Shown piece by piece: positions 7,868 to 16,153 of a stretch of 64,000 nt of DNA. Within the stretch, counting starts at the first letter, position 1, and each line of letters begins with the position of its first letter. The translations under genes were made by a program, and so were the position numbers. The notes under the pieces were generated by a model. The model worked only from the letters and a program-made list of their open reading frames with translations, did not search any database and had not been told where the DNA came from. The DNA comes from Candidatus Peregrinibacteria bacterium (lineage in GTDB: Bacteria; Patescibacteriota; Gracilibacteria; UBA1369), in assembly GCA_003153355.1 (NCBI GenBank), contig PLYH01000001.1:224565-288564 (forward strand). The letters are read 5' to 3'.

Positions 7868-9270
7868 AAAAAACCCTCCAAAACATCCTGACGTTCGTCA
7901 TCGTCTTTTTGATCGTGAACATGATCGTCAGTTTTTTCTTTCCGAACAATCAAACTCAAGCTCAAAATAACGTCACGCTCGCGCCAACCCATGCGGATTA
8001 TGAAATGGGCACGACGGTAACCGCTGATTTACAAAATAATACGCAGGTTCCGCTCACTTTAAAAAACAACTGCCCAAACGAGCCGCTCAATGTTCTGGAA
8101 CAGATCAACGGCCAGTGGGTTCAAAAACATAAAGTGGCGCAAATCTCCTGCACAGGTGTAACGGATACGGTCATAAACCCGGGCCAAAAACAGACCGTGA
8201 CCTTTAATAACTGGAACCACGCACTGTTTAACGAACCGGGCCAATATAAAGTACAGGCCGTCATCTGGGTTCCGGCAAATGCGAACATCAATCTAGGCCC
8301 TTCAACCCAGCAGCTTGCCGTCGGGCAAACCCAGCAAATGACTCAAAGCGCAGTCGCACAAACGCAAATGACTGCCGCAACTCAAGCAATGGTTTCAGGA
8401 ACCCAACAATCTGCCGCAACAAGCACGGCCTCAACAGCCATGAAATCCGAAATCGTTGAATCCAATGCATTCCAGATCAAGCCGCAGGGCTGGTTCGGTT
8501 GGCTCTGGGCAACTATTTTCTATCAGCCGCTCTATAATAGTCTCATTTTCTTCCTGAGCATCATCCCGGGCCACGGTCTTGGCCTCGGCATCATTTTACT
8601 GACGCTGCTCATCAGAACCATCTTGCTCATTCCAAACCAGAAAGCATTGGAATCTCAACGCAGAATGCAGGACGTACAGCCGAAACTCAATAAGATCAAA
8701 GAAAAATATAAGGACAACCAGGAAATGATCGGCAAGGAAACCCTGGCGGTCATGCAGGAAAACAAAGTCAATCCGCTCGGCAGCTGTCTGCCTTTGCTCA
8801 TCCAGTTCCCGATTCTGATCGCGCTCTATCAGGTGGTTCAGAACGGTTTGAATCCTGACAACTCTTTCCTGCTCTACGGCGGACTGCAGAATTTCAACTA
8901 CAGCTCGATTAATGTTTTGTTCTTCGGACTGCTTGATTTGACCAAAGTGAATCCGTTCGTTCTTCCGCTGATCGTGGGAGGTCTGCAATTTTTACAAATG
9001 AAACTGGCCTTCGTCCGCATGAAAAAGAAAAAGGACAGCGACGGCGCGCTGGCAAAACCCGGCGAGAAAAAAGAAAAGAACGAAATGGATACCGCCAACA
9101 ACATGATGCTCTACTTTATGCCTGCCATGATCGCGGTACTGACAGCTTCCGTTCCTTCAGGTGTGGGTATTTACTGGAGCACATCAACGCTCTACGGCAT
9201 TGCCCAACAGCTGGTGGTCAATAAAAAAGCAGAAAAAGAGCATGTAAAAGTCCGGGTTATTGAATCATAG
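7864..9270 (+). CDS. yidC: membrane protein insertase YidC/Oxa1, with added extracytoplasmic beta domain
   Basis: Inserts membrane proteins alone or with SecYEG. An N-terminal transmembrane helix (residues 8-28) is followed by an extracytoplasmic beta-rich domain (about 38-150) with two cysteines, then a Gln/Ala/Thr-rich linker (150-195), and the conserved core from about 205: FYQPLYNSLIFFLS, the helix with the functional Arg (LLIRTILLIPNQKALESQRR), the cytoplasmic coiled hairpin, and LGSCLPLLIQFPILIALYQV. The basic tail is cytoplasmic. The beta domain does not look like the large P1 domain of proteobacterial YidC and seems to be a separate Ig-like insertion. It sits between rnpA and jag as expected. 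Confidence 0.93.
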   Translation: MKKTLQNILTFVIVFLIVNMIVSFFFPNNQTQAQNNVTLAPTHADYEMGTTVTADLQNNTQVPLTLKNNCPNEPLNVLEQINGQWVQKHKVAQISCTGVTDTVINPGQKQTVTFNNWNHALFNEPGQYKVQAVIWVPANANINLGPSTQQLAVGQTQQMTQSAVAQTQMTAATQAMVSGTQQSAATSTASTAMKSEIVESNAFQIKPQGWFGWLWATIFYQPLYNSLIFFLSIIPGHGLGLGIILLTLLIRTILLIPNQKALESQRRMQDVQPKLNKIKEKYKDNQEMIGKETLAVMQENKVNPLGSCLPLLIQFPILIALYQVVQNGLNPDNSFLLYGGLQNFNYSSINVLFFGLLDLTKVNPFVLPLIVGGLQFLQMKLAFVRMKKKKDSDGALAKPGEKKEKNEMDTANNMMLYFMPAMIAVLTASVPSGVGIYWSTSTLYGIAQQLVVNKKAEKEHVKVRVIES

Positions 9271-9320
9271 GTTCAGCCCATCCCTCCGCCAATCGTTACT
9301 TCTTAATTTTATATTAATCT

Positions 9321-9770
9321 ATGGAAACCATTCTCCAGGAAACCGTTGAAGAGATCCTCAACCGCATCTCCACACCGTTCCGTAAAATCAAGATCGACAA
9401 ACGCGACGACACTTACCGCATCAACATTGAAAGCGAAGAGCCGAGTCTTTTGATCGGCCATCACGGCGAAAATATTTTTGCGCTTCAGAATCTTTTGAAA
9501 ATCATGATCTGGAACAAACAGCCGGGCGAATACAAAATCCTCGTGGATGTTGACGACTACCGCAAACGCCAGGAAGAAAACGTGATCCGTCTTGCGGACC
9601 GCAAGGCCGACATGGTCATGAAAACTCAGCAGCCTCAAGCTTTACCGGCGATGTCTCCATACTTCCGCCGCGTAGTGCATCTGCACCTTGCTGAAAAATT
9701 CGGCGACCTGATGACGGAAAGTGTTGGCGAAGGCGACTTCCGCCACATCACCATCAAACCGAAAGCTTAA
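9321..9770 (+). CDS. jag: Jag/KhpB RNA-binding protein (KH and R3H domains)
   Basis: A KH domain with the GxxG-type loop (SLLIGHHGENIFALQNLL, residues 44-61) followed by an R3H domain (RKRQEENVIRLADRKADMV and MSPYFRRVVHLHLAE). It binds RNA and is linked to cell shape and division control in other bacteria, usually beside yidC as here. The N-terminal Jag domain present in longer homologues is missing, giving 149 aa. Confidence 0.9.
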   Translation: METILQETVEEILNRISTPFRKIKIDKRDDTYRINIESEEPSLLIGHHGENIFALQNLLKIMIWNKQPGEYKILVDVDDYRKRQEENVIRLADRKADMVMKTQQPQALPAMSPYFRRVVHLHLAEKFGDLMTESVGEGDFRHITIKPKA

Positions 9771-9785
9771 GCTTTTGATGTAATC

Positions 9786-10817
9786 ATGCAATCTATGAAA
9801 AAAACCTCTTCAACCATTATCGGCTTGATGTGTGCGGTCAGTTTGGCGATTCCATATGCTGAAGGCCAGGCTGTGACCCAAGAAACCTCGGCGACCCAGC
9901 AATCAGAAACTCAACAAGCTCAAACGCAGCAAACAGCACCGCCGGCCGTGGACACGACCCCTGCATTCAGCGACGTAAACGCCGGCGACGATCATTATAT
10001 CGCTATCAAATTTCTGAAAGACCGCCACATTATTGACGGCTACAGCGACGGAACATTCCAGCCGCTCAAAGAGATCAACCGCGCGGAAGCGCTCAAAATT
10101 ATTTTGGGAACCATCAACAAAACTCCCGAAAAAGATATTCTTACCAATGTTTCCCTAACTTTTTCCGATGTCGATCCAAGCGCCTGGTATGCGCCGTACA
10201 TCAAAAAAGGTCTTCAAAATCAGATCATCGGCGGCTATCCCGACGGTACGTTCCAGCCGGACCAGACCATCAACCGCGTTGAAAGTTTAAAAATGGTTTT
10301 GCTCGAAGAGAATCATGAACTTCCCGTGACCATCGACACCGCACCATACAGCGACGTTCCTGCTGATACCTGGTTTGCTCCATATGCTCAAGTTTCAAAA
10401 GATCGCGGCCTGATTCTGGAAGACCGCGCCGCAGGCGCATTGAATCCGGATGAACCCATGAACCGCGGCGACTTTGCGGAACTCATTTACCGCCTTTTGG
10501 AAAGCACCAACGGCTACAAATTCGGCCGGGCGACCTACTACGCCGATTCACTCGCAGGATACGGAACTGCAAGCGGCGATCCTTATAATCCTATGATCTA
10601 TACAGTGGCCCACAAAACACTGCCAATGGGCACGCTCCTCAAAGTAACGAATTTAGCAAACGGCCAAAGCGTCGAAGTCAAAGTGAATGACCGAGGCCCT
10701 TACGCCACCGGCGTCGAACTGGATCTTTCCAAATCAGCTTTCGCAGCAATCGCCGACCCGAGTACGGGTATTATTGTGACTCAATTCCAAATCATTTCCC
10801 AACCTTCCAATGGGTGA
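9786..10817 (+). CDS. SLH-anchored RlpA-like (double-psi beta-barrel) secreted protein
   Basis: Signal peptide (1-29), a TQQ-rich linker (30-58), three SLH modules (about 60-110, 125-175, 180-235; e.g. YPDGTFQPDQTINRVESLK) that would hold it to the wall polymer, and a C-terminal RlpA-like barrel (about 245-340). The barrel keeps the usual His (VAHKTLPMGT) and Asp (VNDRGPYATG) linked to lytic transglycosylase activity in RlpA/3D domains. It could trim peptidoglycan at the surface. A second ATG lies at 9795 and may be the true start. Its last 8 bases overlap the next gene. Confidence 0.85.
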   Translation: MQSMKKTSSTIIGLMCAVSLAIPYAEGQAVTQETSATQQSETQQAQTQQTAPPAVDTTPAFSDVNAGDDHYIAIKFLKDRHIIDGYSDGTFQPLKEINRAEALKIILGTINKTPEKDILTNVSLTFSDVDPSAWYAPYIKKGLQNQIIGGYPDGTFQPDQTINRVESLKMVLLEENHELPVTIDTAPYSDVPADTWFAPYAQVSKDRGLILEDRAAGALNPDEPMNRGDFAELIYRLLESTNGYKFGRATYYADSLAGYGTASGDPYNPMIYTVAHKTLPMGTLLKVTNLANGQSVEVKVNDRGPYATGVELDLSKSAFAAIADPSTGIIVTQFQIISQPSNG

Positions 10818-11193
10818 AAGTCTCTCTTTTGAGGACATCAAATACCGCAAAAAAGACGGGAAAAATTTTACCCGCAAAGCTACGCTTTCACAGGAGATCA
10901 AAAAAAGCATTTATTTACTGATGTTCACGCTGCTCGGCATCATTATTCTTTTGAGCATTGTTTTTTTGCTGAACACGAGCCAGTCCACGGAAAAAGGCTA
11001 CGTCTTGCAGCAGGAGCAGGTCGATAAAGAAAACTTTTTGAGCCAGAGCCGCGATCTTCTGGAAAAAATCATCCAGGCCCAGGCCTACAAAACCATCGAA
11101 GCCAAGATCGCGGGCAAAAACATGCAAACCCCGCAAAGCCTGACGTATGTTCAGGACCCGAACGCACCGACAACAACTCCAAAGAAAAAATAA
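10810..11193 (+). CDS. small single-pass membrane protein, FtsL/DivIC-like layout
   Basis: 127 residues: a basic cytoplasmic start (1-35), one transmembrane helix (about 36-57, LLMFTLLGIIILLSIVFLLN), then a helical extracytoplasmic region (60-105) rich in Gln/Glu/Lys, and a Pro/Thr/Lys tail. This is the layout of the divisome proteins FtsL/DivIC, but no sequence signature proves it. It is translationally coupled to the SLH-RlpA gene. I do not recognise the family. Confidence 0.5.
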   Translation: MGESLSFEDIKYRKKDGKNFTRKATLSQEIKKSIYLLMFTLLGIIILLSIVFLLNTSQSTEKGYVLQQEQVDKENFLSQSRDLLEKIIQAQAYKTIEAKIAGKNMQTPQSLTYVQDPNAPTTTPKKK

Positions 11194-11205
11194 AGGCAGC
11201 CTTAT

Positions 11206-11281
11206 GTATCTGTAGCTCAGCTGGAAGAGCGCAGCCCTCCGAAGGCTGAGGTCGTGGGTTCGAGCCCCGCCAGATACACCA
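11206..11281 (+). tRNA. tRNA-Arg (anticodon CCG)
   Basis: The 76-base sequence folds as a full cloverleaf: acceptor GTATCTG/CAGATAC, D arm GCTC/GAGC, anticodon stem CAGCC/GGCTG with loop CTCCGAA (anticodon CCG, reads CGG), T arm with GGTTCGAGCC, and an encoded CCA end. Confidence 0.95.
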
Positions 11282-11299
11282 ATCTTCTGAGGTTGAAGT

Positions 11300-11327
11300 T
11301 TGACAAGCAAGCCCGAATCGCTATACT
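11300..11327 (+). promoter_or_regulatory. promoter of tRNA-Glu
   Basis: TTGACA (11300-11305), 16-base spacer, TATACT (11322-11327), about 41 bases before the mature tRNA. Confidence 0.75.
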
Positions 11328-11368
11328 TTCAAAGCAAAATTTGGGCTAAATTTTCCATGTGTATGCGT

Positions 11369-11443
11369 GGCGCCATCGTCTAATGGTCAGGACAGCGGAT
11401 TTTCAATCCGTCAATAGGAGTTCAATTCTCCTTGGCGCTACCA
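11369..11443 (+). tRNA. tRNA-Glu (anticodon TTC)
   Basis: 75-base cloverleaf: acceptor GGCGCCA/TGGCGCT (first pair is G-T), D arm GTCT/GGAC, anticodon stem GCGGA/TCCGT with loop TTTTCAA (anticodon TTC, reads GAA/GAG), T arm GGAGTTCAATTCTCC, encoded CCA. Confidence 0.95.
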
Positions 11444-11462
11444 AATCTTATATGGTTCGAAA

Positions 11463-11492
11463 AAAGCCCGCTTGTTTAGTGCGGGCTTTTTA
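11463..11492. terminator. bidirectional intrinsic terminator
   Basis: Stem AAGCCCGC/GCGGGCTT with a 9-base loop, A-run on the left and T-run on the right. It ends the tRNA-Glu transcript on the plus strand and the SLH gene (stop at 11523) on the minus strand. Confidence 0.85.
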
Positions 11493-11522
11493 AGATATTT
11501 GTCTCAATGGTTTGAAACCGGT

Positions 11523-12671
11523 TTACAATCCAAACACATTCACAATGATTTTGGCAGCTTCACCGCGGGTGAGATTGTTTGCCGGTCCCCACAAACCTGT
11601 AAGTTTTCCGGTAACGTCTTTATACCCTTCAAAATAATGGTTGGCCGTACCGAACGCTACAAAATGCCCGTACCAGGAGTTGGCATTAACGTCAGTAAAG
11701 ACAGTGAGCACAGAAATATCGCTGCCCATTAATTCCGCAAGTACATGTTTTGCCAATTCAATAATCTTGGCGGCTTCAGCGCGGATAACATTCTTATCAG
11801 GAGCAAAACTGCCGTCGGGATTACCTGAAACCATTCCATCCATTTTCGCCTGGGCGATTTCATCCACGCCCCACATATTCAAGGTAACATCAGGGAACGG
11901 CGCTTTATTGGCGGCAGCAACTTGATCATTGTATTTGCACTGCATGACCATTTTCACCAGTTCCCTGCGGGTGATGGTGCTGTCTGGTTGGAAAATATGG
12001 AGCACGTTGCCTTTTGAATCTTTGTAGCCATCTACGCTGCATTTATTGTGGAGTTTTTCAGCATAGCTCATTGACCAGCTGTTCGCAGTATCCGTGAAGA
12101 ATGTTGTTTGCTGCGTTTGCTGAGTAGTTTGTTGGCTCGTGTTCGTGCCAGTTGTTTGTGAATTTGAAGAACCTGGAGCGAAAATACCGCCGCCAGTCAG
12201 TGACGCTCCACCTCCTCCCGCGCCACCGCCACCGCCCCCTCCGCCTCCACCACCGCCGGAACAACTATTGGTGGTCATGACTTGCAAACGCAAAACGGAC
12301 TGTGCGCCGGTACCGTTTAAAGTTACGCTGGTTGTCGGACAGGCCGGAGCAATCGTATAACTTGAACCGCTCTGCGGGAGTATTACAAAAAAACGATTGG
12401 GTGCCGCAACAGTGAAAGTGACGTTCGAAGCATTATCAAGAGTGATATCGATATAATTTGCCTGCACACTAAAATTCGTAACCTGGCCGCCTCCTGTGGC
12501 CGTAATGGTAGTTGATGCCGCCGTATCAAAGGTGTTCAATTGAAAATCAGTATTACCAACAATCTGGACGAAGTTCGTCAGCGGAATCGCCAAAACTTGG
12601 AAGGGCAAAGCAGTGAGCAGCAAAGTAACCGCGATCACGGATAACTTTTTAGCTTTGTAAATATTTTTCAT
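11523..12671 (-). CDS. secreted SLH-domain protein with poly-Gly hinge
   Basis: Signal peptide (1-28), a beta-rich N-terminal domain of unknown type (30-145), a run of 12 glycines with more Gly after it (about 147-165), a TQQ-rich stretch (175-195), then SLH modules (about 205-380; e.g. NPDGSFAPDKNVIRAEAAK and LTRGEAAKIIVNVFGL at the very end). The SLH part would bind the wall polymer and the hinge would hold the N-terminal domain away from the wall. The N-terminal domain is the functional part but I cannot name it. Confidence 0.8.
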   Translation of the reverse strand: MKNIYKAKKLSVIAVTLLLTALPFQVLAIPLTNFVQIVGNTDFQLNTFDTAASTTITATGGGQVTNFSVQANYIDITLDNASNVTFTVAAPNRFFVILPQSGSSYTIAPACPTTSVTLNGTGAQSVLRLQVMTTNSCSGGGGGGGGGGGGAGGGGASLTGGGIFAPGSSNSQTTGTNTSQQTTQQTQQTTFFTDTANSWSMSYAEKLHNKCSVDGYKDSKGNVLHIFQPDSTITRRELVKMVMQCKYNDQVAAANKAPFPDVTLNMWGVDEIAQAKMDGMVSGNPDGSFAPDKNVIRAEAAKIIELAKHVLAELMGSDISVLTVFTDVNANSWYGHFVAFGTANHYFEGYKDVTGKLTGLWGPANNLTRGEAAKIIVNVFGL

Positions 12672-12730
12672 TCTGATTGTTGATTATGATTTAGAGGGGA
12701 CTGCTGATTGTCGCGTCAGAAATGAAAATT

Positions 12731-14278
12731 TTACAATTGTTTGATGACCAAACTCTGGGAGTTGGCATGCATATCTATGCCGTCGGCCGGTGTGATAGTG
12801 AGCGCCAGTGCGTTTCCTGGAGGATTAATCACACTCACAACCGAGTTTGGCACAACCGTTGTGATGATACAGTTTCCGATGATCGGATGACCTCCGGACG
12901 TAGGACTCATATCTTCCCCGATGCATGCTGGTGACTCAACGCCATTCACGGTCAGCTCGAGCTGGCCGGGTTCGGTCGTATGGACATTGAATGTCACCTC
13001 ATAATCCCCGATCGCAGGAATGTTGAACGTCGTAGTTGAAAGAGACACGATGCCAAGCGAGGGACCGCTGCGCGGGAACGGAACCGCACTGCCGGCGGCG
13101 ACCGTGGCGGCATAATCTGTAGGACCACCATTTCCTGTTCCCGCCGTGAGACCGTAGAACATTGCGTAAGATTGCAGACCGGTCGGTATTGTGATGTTAC
13201 TGGTACCATCAAAGCTCACACCGTTAATCGTTCGTGCTGTCTGCAATGCAGTCGCTGTATCGGCATTACCGGTTAAACTGGAAGTAACATTGGCGAATAT
13301 CGGACTGTCGGTCGTTGCGACTCCCTGATTCATTCCTGTGGCAAAAGTGTTGAGAGAATAAACCGGGTCGGTTTCCGTGGCCGCGGTGATGTAGTTGGAG
13401 TCATTCGTCCATTGCGAAATTTTGCCGGATGCGCCCGTAACGGCGCCACCTGTAACCGAAAATGTTCCATCGGTTAAAGTTGCGCCGGTGAGCACGCCCG
13501 TGGCCGTAAGATCGCCTGTCACGGAAGTGTTGCCGGTTGCGTTACCAATATTCACCGCACCGGTGCCGGTGCCAAGGTTGAGTGTTCCGGTCGAACTGCC
13601 CGTAGCAATATTGACGTCAAAGTTCGACGAATCGTTAAGATTGATCAATCCGCCAGAAACGTCCAGGGCGTCCTGCCCGCTGTTGTGTTGAGTGACCGTA
13701 AGTGCCGGATGACCGCCTGACGCATAGCTGTCGAGTTCAACGCGTCCTTTGTCCCATACTTTGAAAACGGGAGCATTCGCATCGCCGCAGCATGCATTGT
13801 TCGAGCTGCTCGTTACCTGGAGAGTCGGGTTGCTTGTACCGCCGCCATTGATAAGGTTGAGTCCGGGTCCGCCGGTGCTGTAGGATTCCAGAACGGCGCG
13901 GCCGCGGTCAAAAATTCTAAAAATCGGGTTGTCGCCGCCCTGGCTGCTTCTCACCTGGAATGTCGGGATTCCGCCGGAGTTGCCATAGTTTACGATATCC
14001 AGTTGTCCACCCGGTGTCGCCGTCCCGATACCGAGCCTGTTGTTGGTTGAATCCCAAAAAAGATCAGCATTGTTCTGTGAAAAAAGGCCGCCCACGTCTG
14101 CAAACACCAGAGAGCCTGGGGTAAAAGTCGTATCGGTCAACGTTCCTCCAACCGTTAAATTATTGGTTGAGACATCTGTTCCAATGTTTGTGGCAAAAAC
14201 CAAAGGTGAACTAAAAGCCAAACTTGTTGCAAATGAAAAAGTTATGGCTGAAGCCAGCCACGGCAAATTTTTTTTCAT
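12731..14278 (-). CDS. secreted fibre-like protein with C1q/BclA-like C-terminal domain
   Basis: Signal peptide (1-29), then repetitive short beta units rich in Gly/Thr/Asn (e.g. LFWDSTNNRLGIGTATP, the unit common in phage-tail-like and adhesin proteins; TGAVNIGNATGNTSVTGDL), giving a stalk of about 330 residues. The final ~150 residues (from about 365, YAMFYGLTAG, through FNIPAIGDYEVTFNVHT) resemble the jelly-roll tip of BclA/C1q-type trimers. Probably a surface adhesin or filament tip. No S74 self-cleaving chaperone is present and there is no SLH domain, so its anchor is unclear; the SLH gene just downstream may help. Confidence 0.65.
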   Translation of the reverse strand: MKKNLPWLASAITFSFATSLAFSSPLVFATNIGTDVSTNNLTVGGTLTDTTFTPGSLVFADVGGLFSQNNADLFWDSTNNRLGIGTATPGGQLDIVNYGNSGGIPTFQVRSSQGGDNPIFRIFDRGRAVLESYSTGGPGLNLINGGGTSNPTLQVTSSSNNACCGDANAPVFKVWDKGRVELDSYASGGHPALTVTQHNSGQDALDVSGGLINLNDSSNFDVNIATGSSTGTLNLGTGTGAVNIGNATGNTSVTGDLTATGVLTGATLTDGTFSVTGGAVTGASGKISQWTNDSNYITAATETDPVYSLNTFATGMNQGVATTDSPIFANVTSSLTGNADTATALQTARTINGVSFDGTSNITIPTGLQSYAMFYGLTAGTGNGGPTDYAATVAAGSAVPFPRSGPSLGIVSLSTTTFNIPAIGDYEVTFNVHTTEPGQLELTVNGVESPACIGEDMSPTSGGHPIIGNCIITTVVPNSVVSVINPPGNALALTITPADGIDMHANSQSLVIKQL

Positions 14279-14433
14279 AATTTGGATACGTGATGGGGTA
14301 AGGTTTCATCTTGATAAGTAAACACAAATTTAACTTCATGACAATTTTTTGCCATGCTCTGAATAAGCAAACCTATTGACGATCTAATGAATATATTTTT
14401 TAAATTAAACAACATTATTATAACTCCATCCTC
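14279..14433. other. AT-rich intergenic stretch
   Basis: 155 bases between the fibre protein start and the stop of the 116-residue gene. It should hold the fibre-protein promoter; I see no convincing pair of boxes. It codes for nothing I can support. Confidence 0.4.
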
Positions 14434-14784
14434 TTAAGCTGATCCATAAATCGACTTCAAGTTCCCGGATTCGTCCATCTCAAGACTGATGCTCGTCCAT
14501 CCTTTAAGAAATTTCATTTCGCCGGTTCTATCCGGAGACATTTTTGCCAAAATCTTGGAAGCTCCGCTCTTTTGCTGATGATCATAGTGCATCCAGACCG
14601 TAACGCGGTCATCTCCTGTCAGCAGCGATTCAGCGCTTGGATTGGGATATTTAGCCGCATCATGAAAAAACCAGTCATCACCGCTGAGCTGTCCCTGAAT
14701 TTTTTCAAATCCTGCTTTATCAAAAGAATAAAGAATATAGGTACCCGGAAGATAACTCGGTAATTCTGCGCTTTCTAAAGACAT
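14434..14784 (-). CDS. conserved-looking hypothetical protein, 116 aa
   Basis: Soluble, no signal peptide or membrane segment, Trp/Tyr-rich and acidic (YLPGTYILYSFDKAGFEKI; VTVWMHYDHQQKSG). It lies 18 bases after the 165-residue gene in the ROK operon, so it is probably co-transcribed. I do not recognise a family. Coding is supported by length, amino-acid composition and operon position. Confidence 0.55.
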   Translation of the reverse strand: MSLESAELPSYLPGTYILYSFDKAGFEKIQGQLSGDDWFFHDAAKYPNPSAESLLTGDDRVTVWMHYDHQQKSGASKILAKMSPDRTGEMKFLKGWTSISLEMDESGNLKSIYGSA

Positions 14785-14802
14785 ATTAAAAATTTAAAAA
14801 TT

Positions 14803-15300
14803 CTATAAAAGCTTTTTCGCGGTCTTCACCTGCATGATTCCTACAATGTCGTATTTCTGCCATTGATCGGTGTTGAGCTGATCGGCCGGAACCAACAATC
14901 CGGTAATGCTGACCTGTTTTCCTGTTGTCATATCGGCCAGCGGCGAAGGTGAAACAGCGGTAGCGTCCAGGGCATAATATTTACCATCGTCAGTTTCAAG
15001 ACCGAAAGCGCATTCCATGGTGACAGGACCTCCCGTATTTTTGTGAGGCAGACAGGTAAAATGGCCCTGAAGAGTAACATCCTGAGGAACATCCGCTGGA
15101 GGCTGAACACTTCCCTGCTGAGAATTTCCAAGACCAAGCTGCGTTCCTTCATCGGCAATGTTCTGCGTATCCGAAATATTTTGATTTGAAGAATTCAAAG
15201 AACCGCCCGTCTGAGCAAGAAGCTGAGGCAAAAAATACAGCAGAGCTCCGGCCAAAATGATCACCGCAAGAATAACAACCGTTGAACTGTATTTATTCAT
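14803..15300 (-). CDS. membrane-anchored extracytoplasmic protein, OB-fold-like domain
   Basis: One N-terminal transmembrane helix (about 8-29), a Ser/Asn/Gln-rich linker (32-70), then a compact domain (75-160) with GHFTCLPHKNTGGPVTMECA, YYALDATAV and VSITGLLVP. Two cysteines (TCLP, MECA) may form a disulfide outside the cell. The beta pattern suggests an OB-like fold, which is inference. Its ATG overlaps the ROK stop by 4 bases, so the two genes are coupled. Confidence 0.6.
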   Translation of the reverse strand: MNKYSSTVVILAVIILAGALLYFLPQLLAQTGGSLNSSNQNISDTQNIADEGTQLGLGNSQQGSVQPPADVPQDVTLQGHFTCLPHKNTGGPVTMECAFGLETDDGKYYALDATAVSPSPLADMTTGKQVSITGLLVPADQLNTDQWQKYDIVGIMQVKTAKKLL

Positions 15301-16094
15301 AAACGATTTTTAGATGCTAAGAGCGCCGCACCAAGTGTAGCCGGATTTTCAAGCTTTGAAAGCACGATCTTCAGACCGGCATAGCTTTCTTCAACGTTGC
15401 GTTTGCGGATGCAGTCCCAAACCTCTTTTTCCAATGACGCAAAGGTGTGAAGGGCCACCGACCCGCCGAGCACAATAACCTGGGGATTAAAAACGTGGAC
15501 TATATCGCTTAACAGCAAACCCAAAGACTGTCCTATCTGCGCATCTGAGGCCTTGCCGGAAACAACATCCTCAAACTCGCGGTCGGCGCCAAAACTGGCG
15601 TGACCGAACTCTCCGGCAAAACCATTCGCGCCCCTGTAAATTTTCCCGTCAATCACAATGCCGCCGCCCAAACCCGTACCGATGGCCAGCGCCACCATGT
15701 CCTTAATTTTATCTTTCCAGTTGAGTTCATATTCGGCGAACGCAAAAAGCTTGGCGTCGTTATCAAAAGCCATGGGAATCTTCACGCGTGATGCAAAAAA
15801 ATCTTTCAAGTTTACCGGCGACTTAAAAGGAATGTTCGGGGTCCGCGACAAAACGTTCATCTGCTGGTTAAAATATCCCGGCACGCCAAGTCCGGCCGCA
15901 AGAGTCGTCTCATCGGCGAATGAATTGATGAGTGCGGCAATGCTTTCAAGAACATTTTCGAGTCCCCGTTTGGCGTCAGTCGGAATTTGCTGCTCTTTGA
16001 TAAGCTTAAAATCAGGCACACTGTACAAACCGGCATGAATTTTCGTGCCCCCAAGATCAACGCCCAGAACAGTTGTATTTTTCGCAGTCGGCAT
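15297..16094 (-). CDS. ROK-family sugar kinase or regulator-like protein, zinc motif missing
   Basis: ASKHA fold: phosphate loop VLGVDLGGTKIHAGLY (9-24), the catalytic Asp in AFDNDAKLFAFAE, the second phosphate loop AIGTGLGGGIVIDG, and the E-x-G-H motif (GEFGHASFG). ROK glucokinases normally follow that motif with a CxCGxxGCxE zinc site; here it reads REFEDVVSGKA with no cysteines. No DNA-binding domain is present, so a kinase (glucokinase, ManNAc kinase or similar) is likelier than a repressor. It is the first gene of a minus-strand operon and diverges from the deacetylase gene. Confidence 0.75.
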   Translation of the reverse strand: MPTAKNTTVLGVDLGGTKIHAGLYSVPDFKLIKEQQIPTDAKRGLENVLESIAALINSFADETTLAAGLGVPGYFNQQMNVLSRTPNIPFKSPVNLKDFFASRVKIPMAFDNDAKLFAFAEYELNWKDKIKDMVALAIGTGLGGGIVIDGKIYRGANGFAGEFGHASFGADREFEDVVSGKASDAQIGQSLGLLLSDIVHVFNPQVIVLGGSVALHTFASLEKEVWDCIRKRNVEESYAGLKIVLSKLENPATLGAALLASKNRL

Positions 16095-16096
16095 GG

Positions 16097-16126
16097 TTGA
16101 ATTTTAGCAAACAAGCATGCTAAAAT
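16097..16126. promoter_or_regulatory. divergent promoter region with 9-bp inverted repeat
   Basis: ATTTTAGCA (16101-16109) and TGCTAAAAT (16118-16126) form a perfect inverted repeat with an 8-base spacer. Each arm contains a TAAAAT -10-like hexamer, one reading each way. On the plus strand TTGAAT (16097-16102) lies 18 bases before it. The minus-strand -10 is only 7 bases from the ROK ATG, which would make that mRNA leaderless. Confidence 0.5.
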
Positions 16127-16153
16127 CCAGACTCCTAGGAACTCTCTCTTACT

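Noticed and set aside
9762-9775. AAAGCTTAAGCTTT palindrome at the jag stop
   Set aside because: No loop and no T-run; likely chance overlap with codons.
12225-12255. GC-rich trinucleotide-like repeat
   Set aside because: It is the poly-Gly hinge of the SLH protein, not an independent repeat element.
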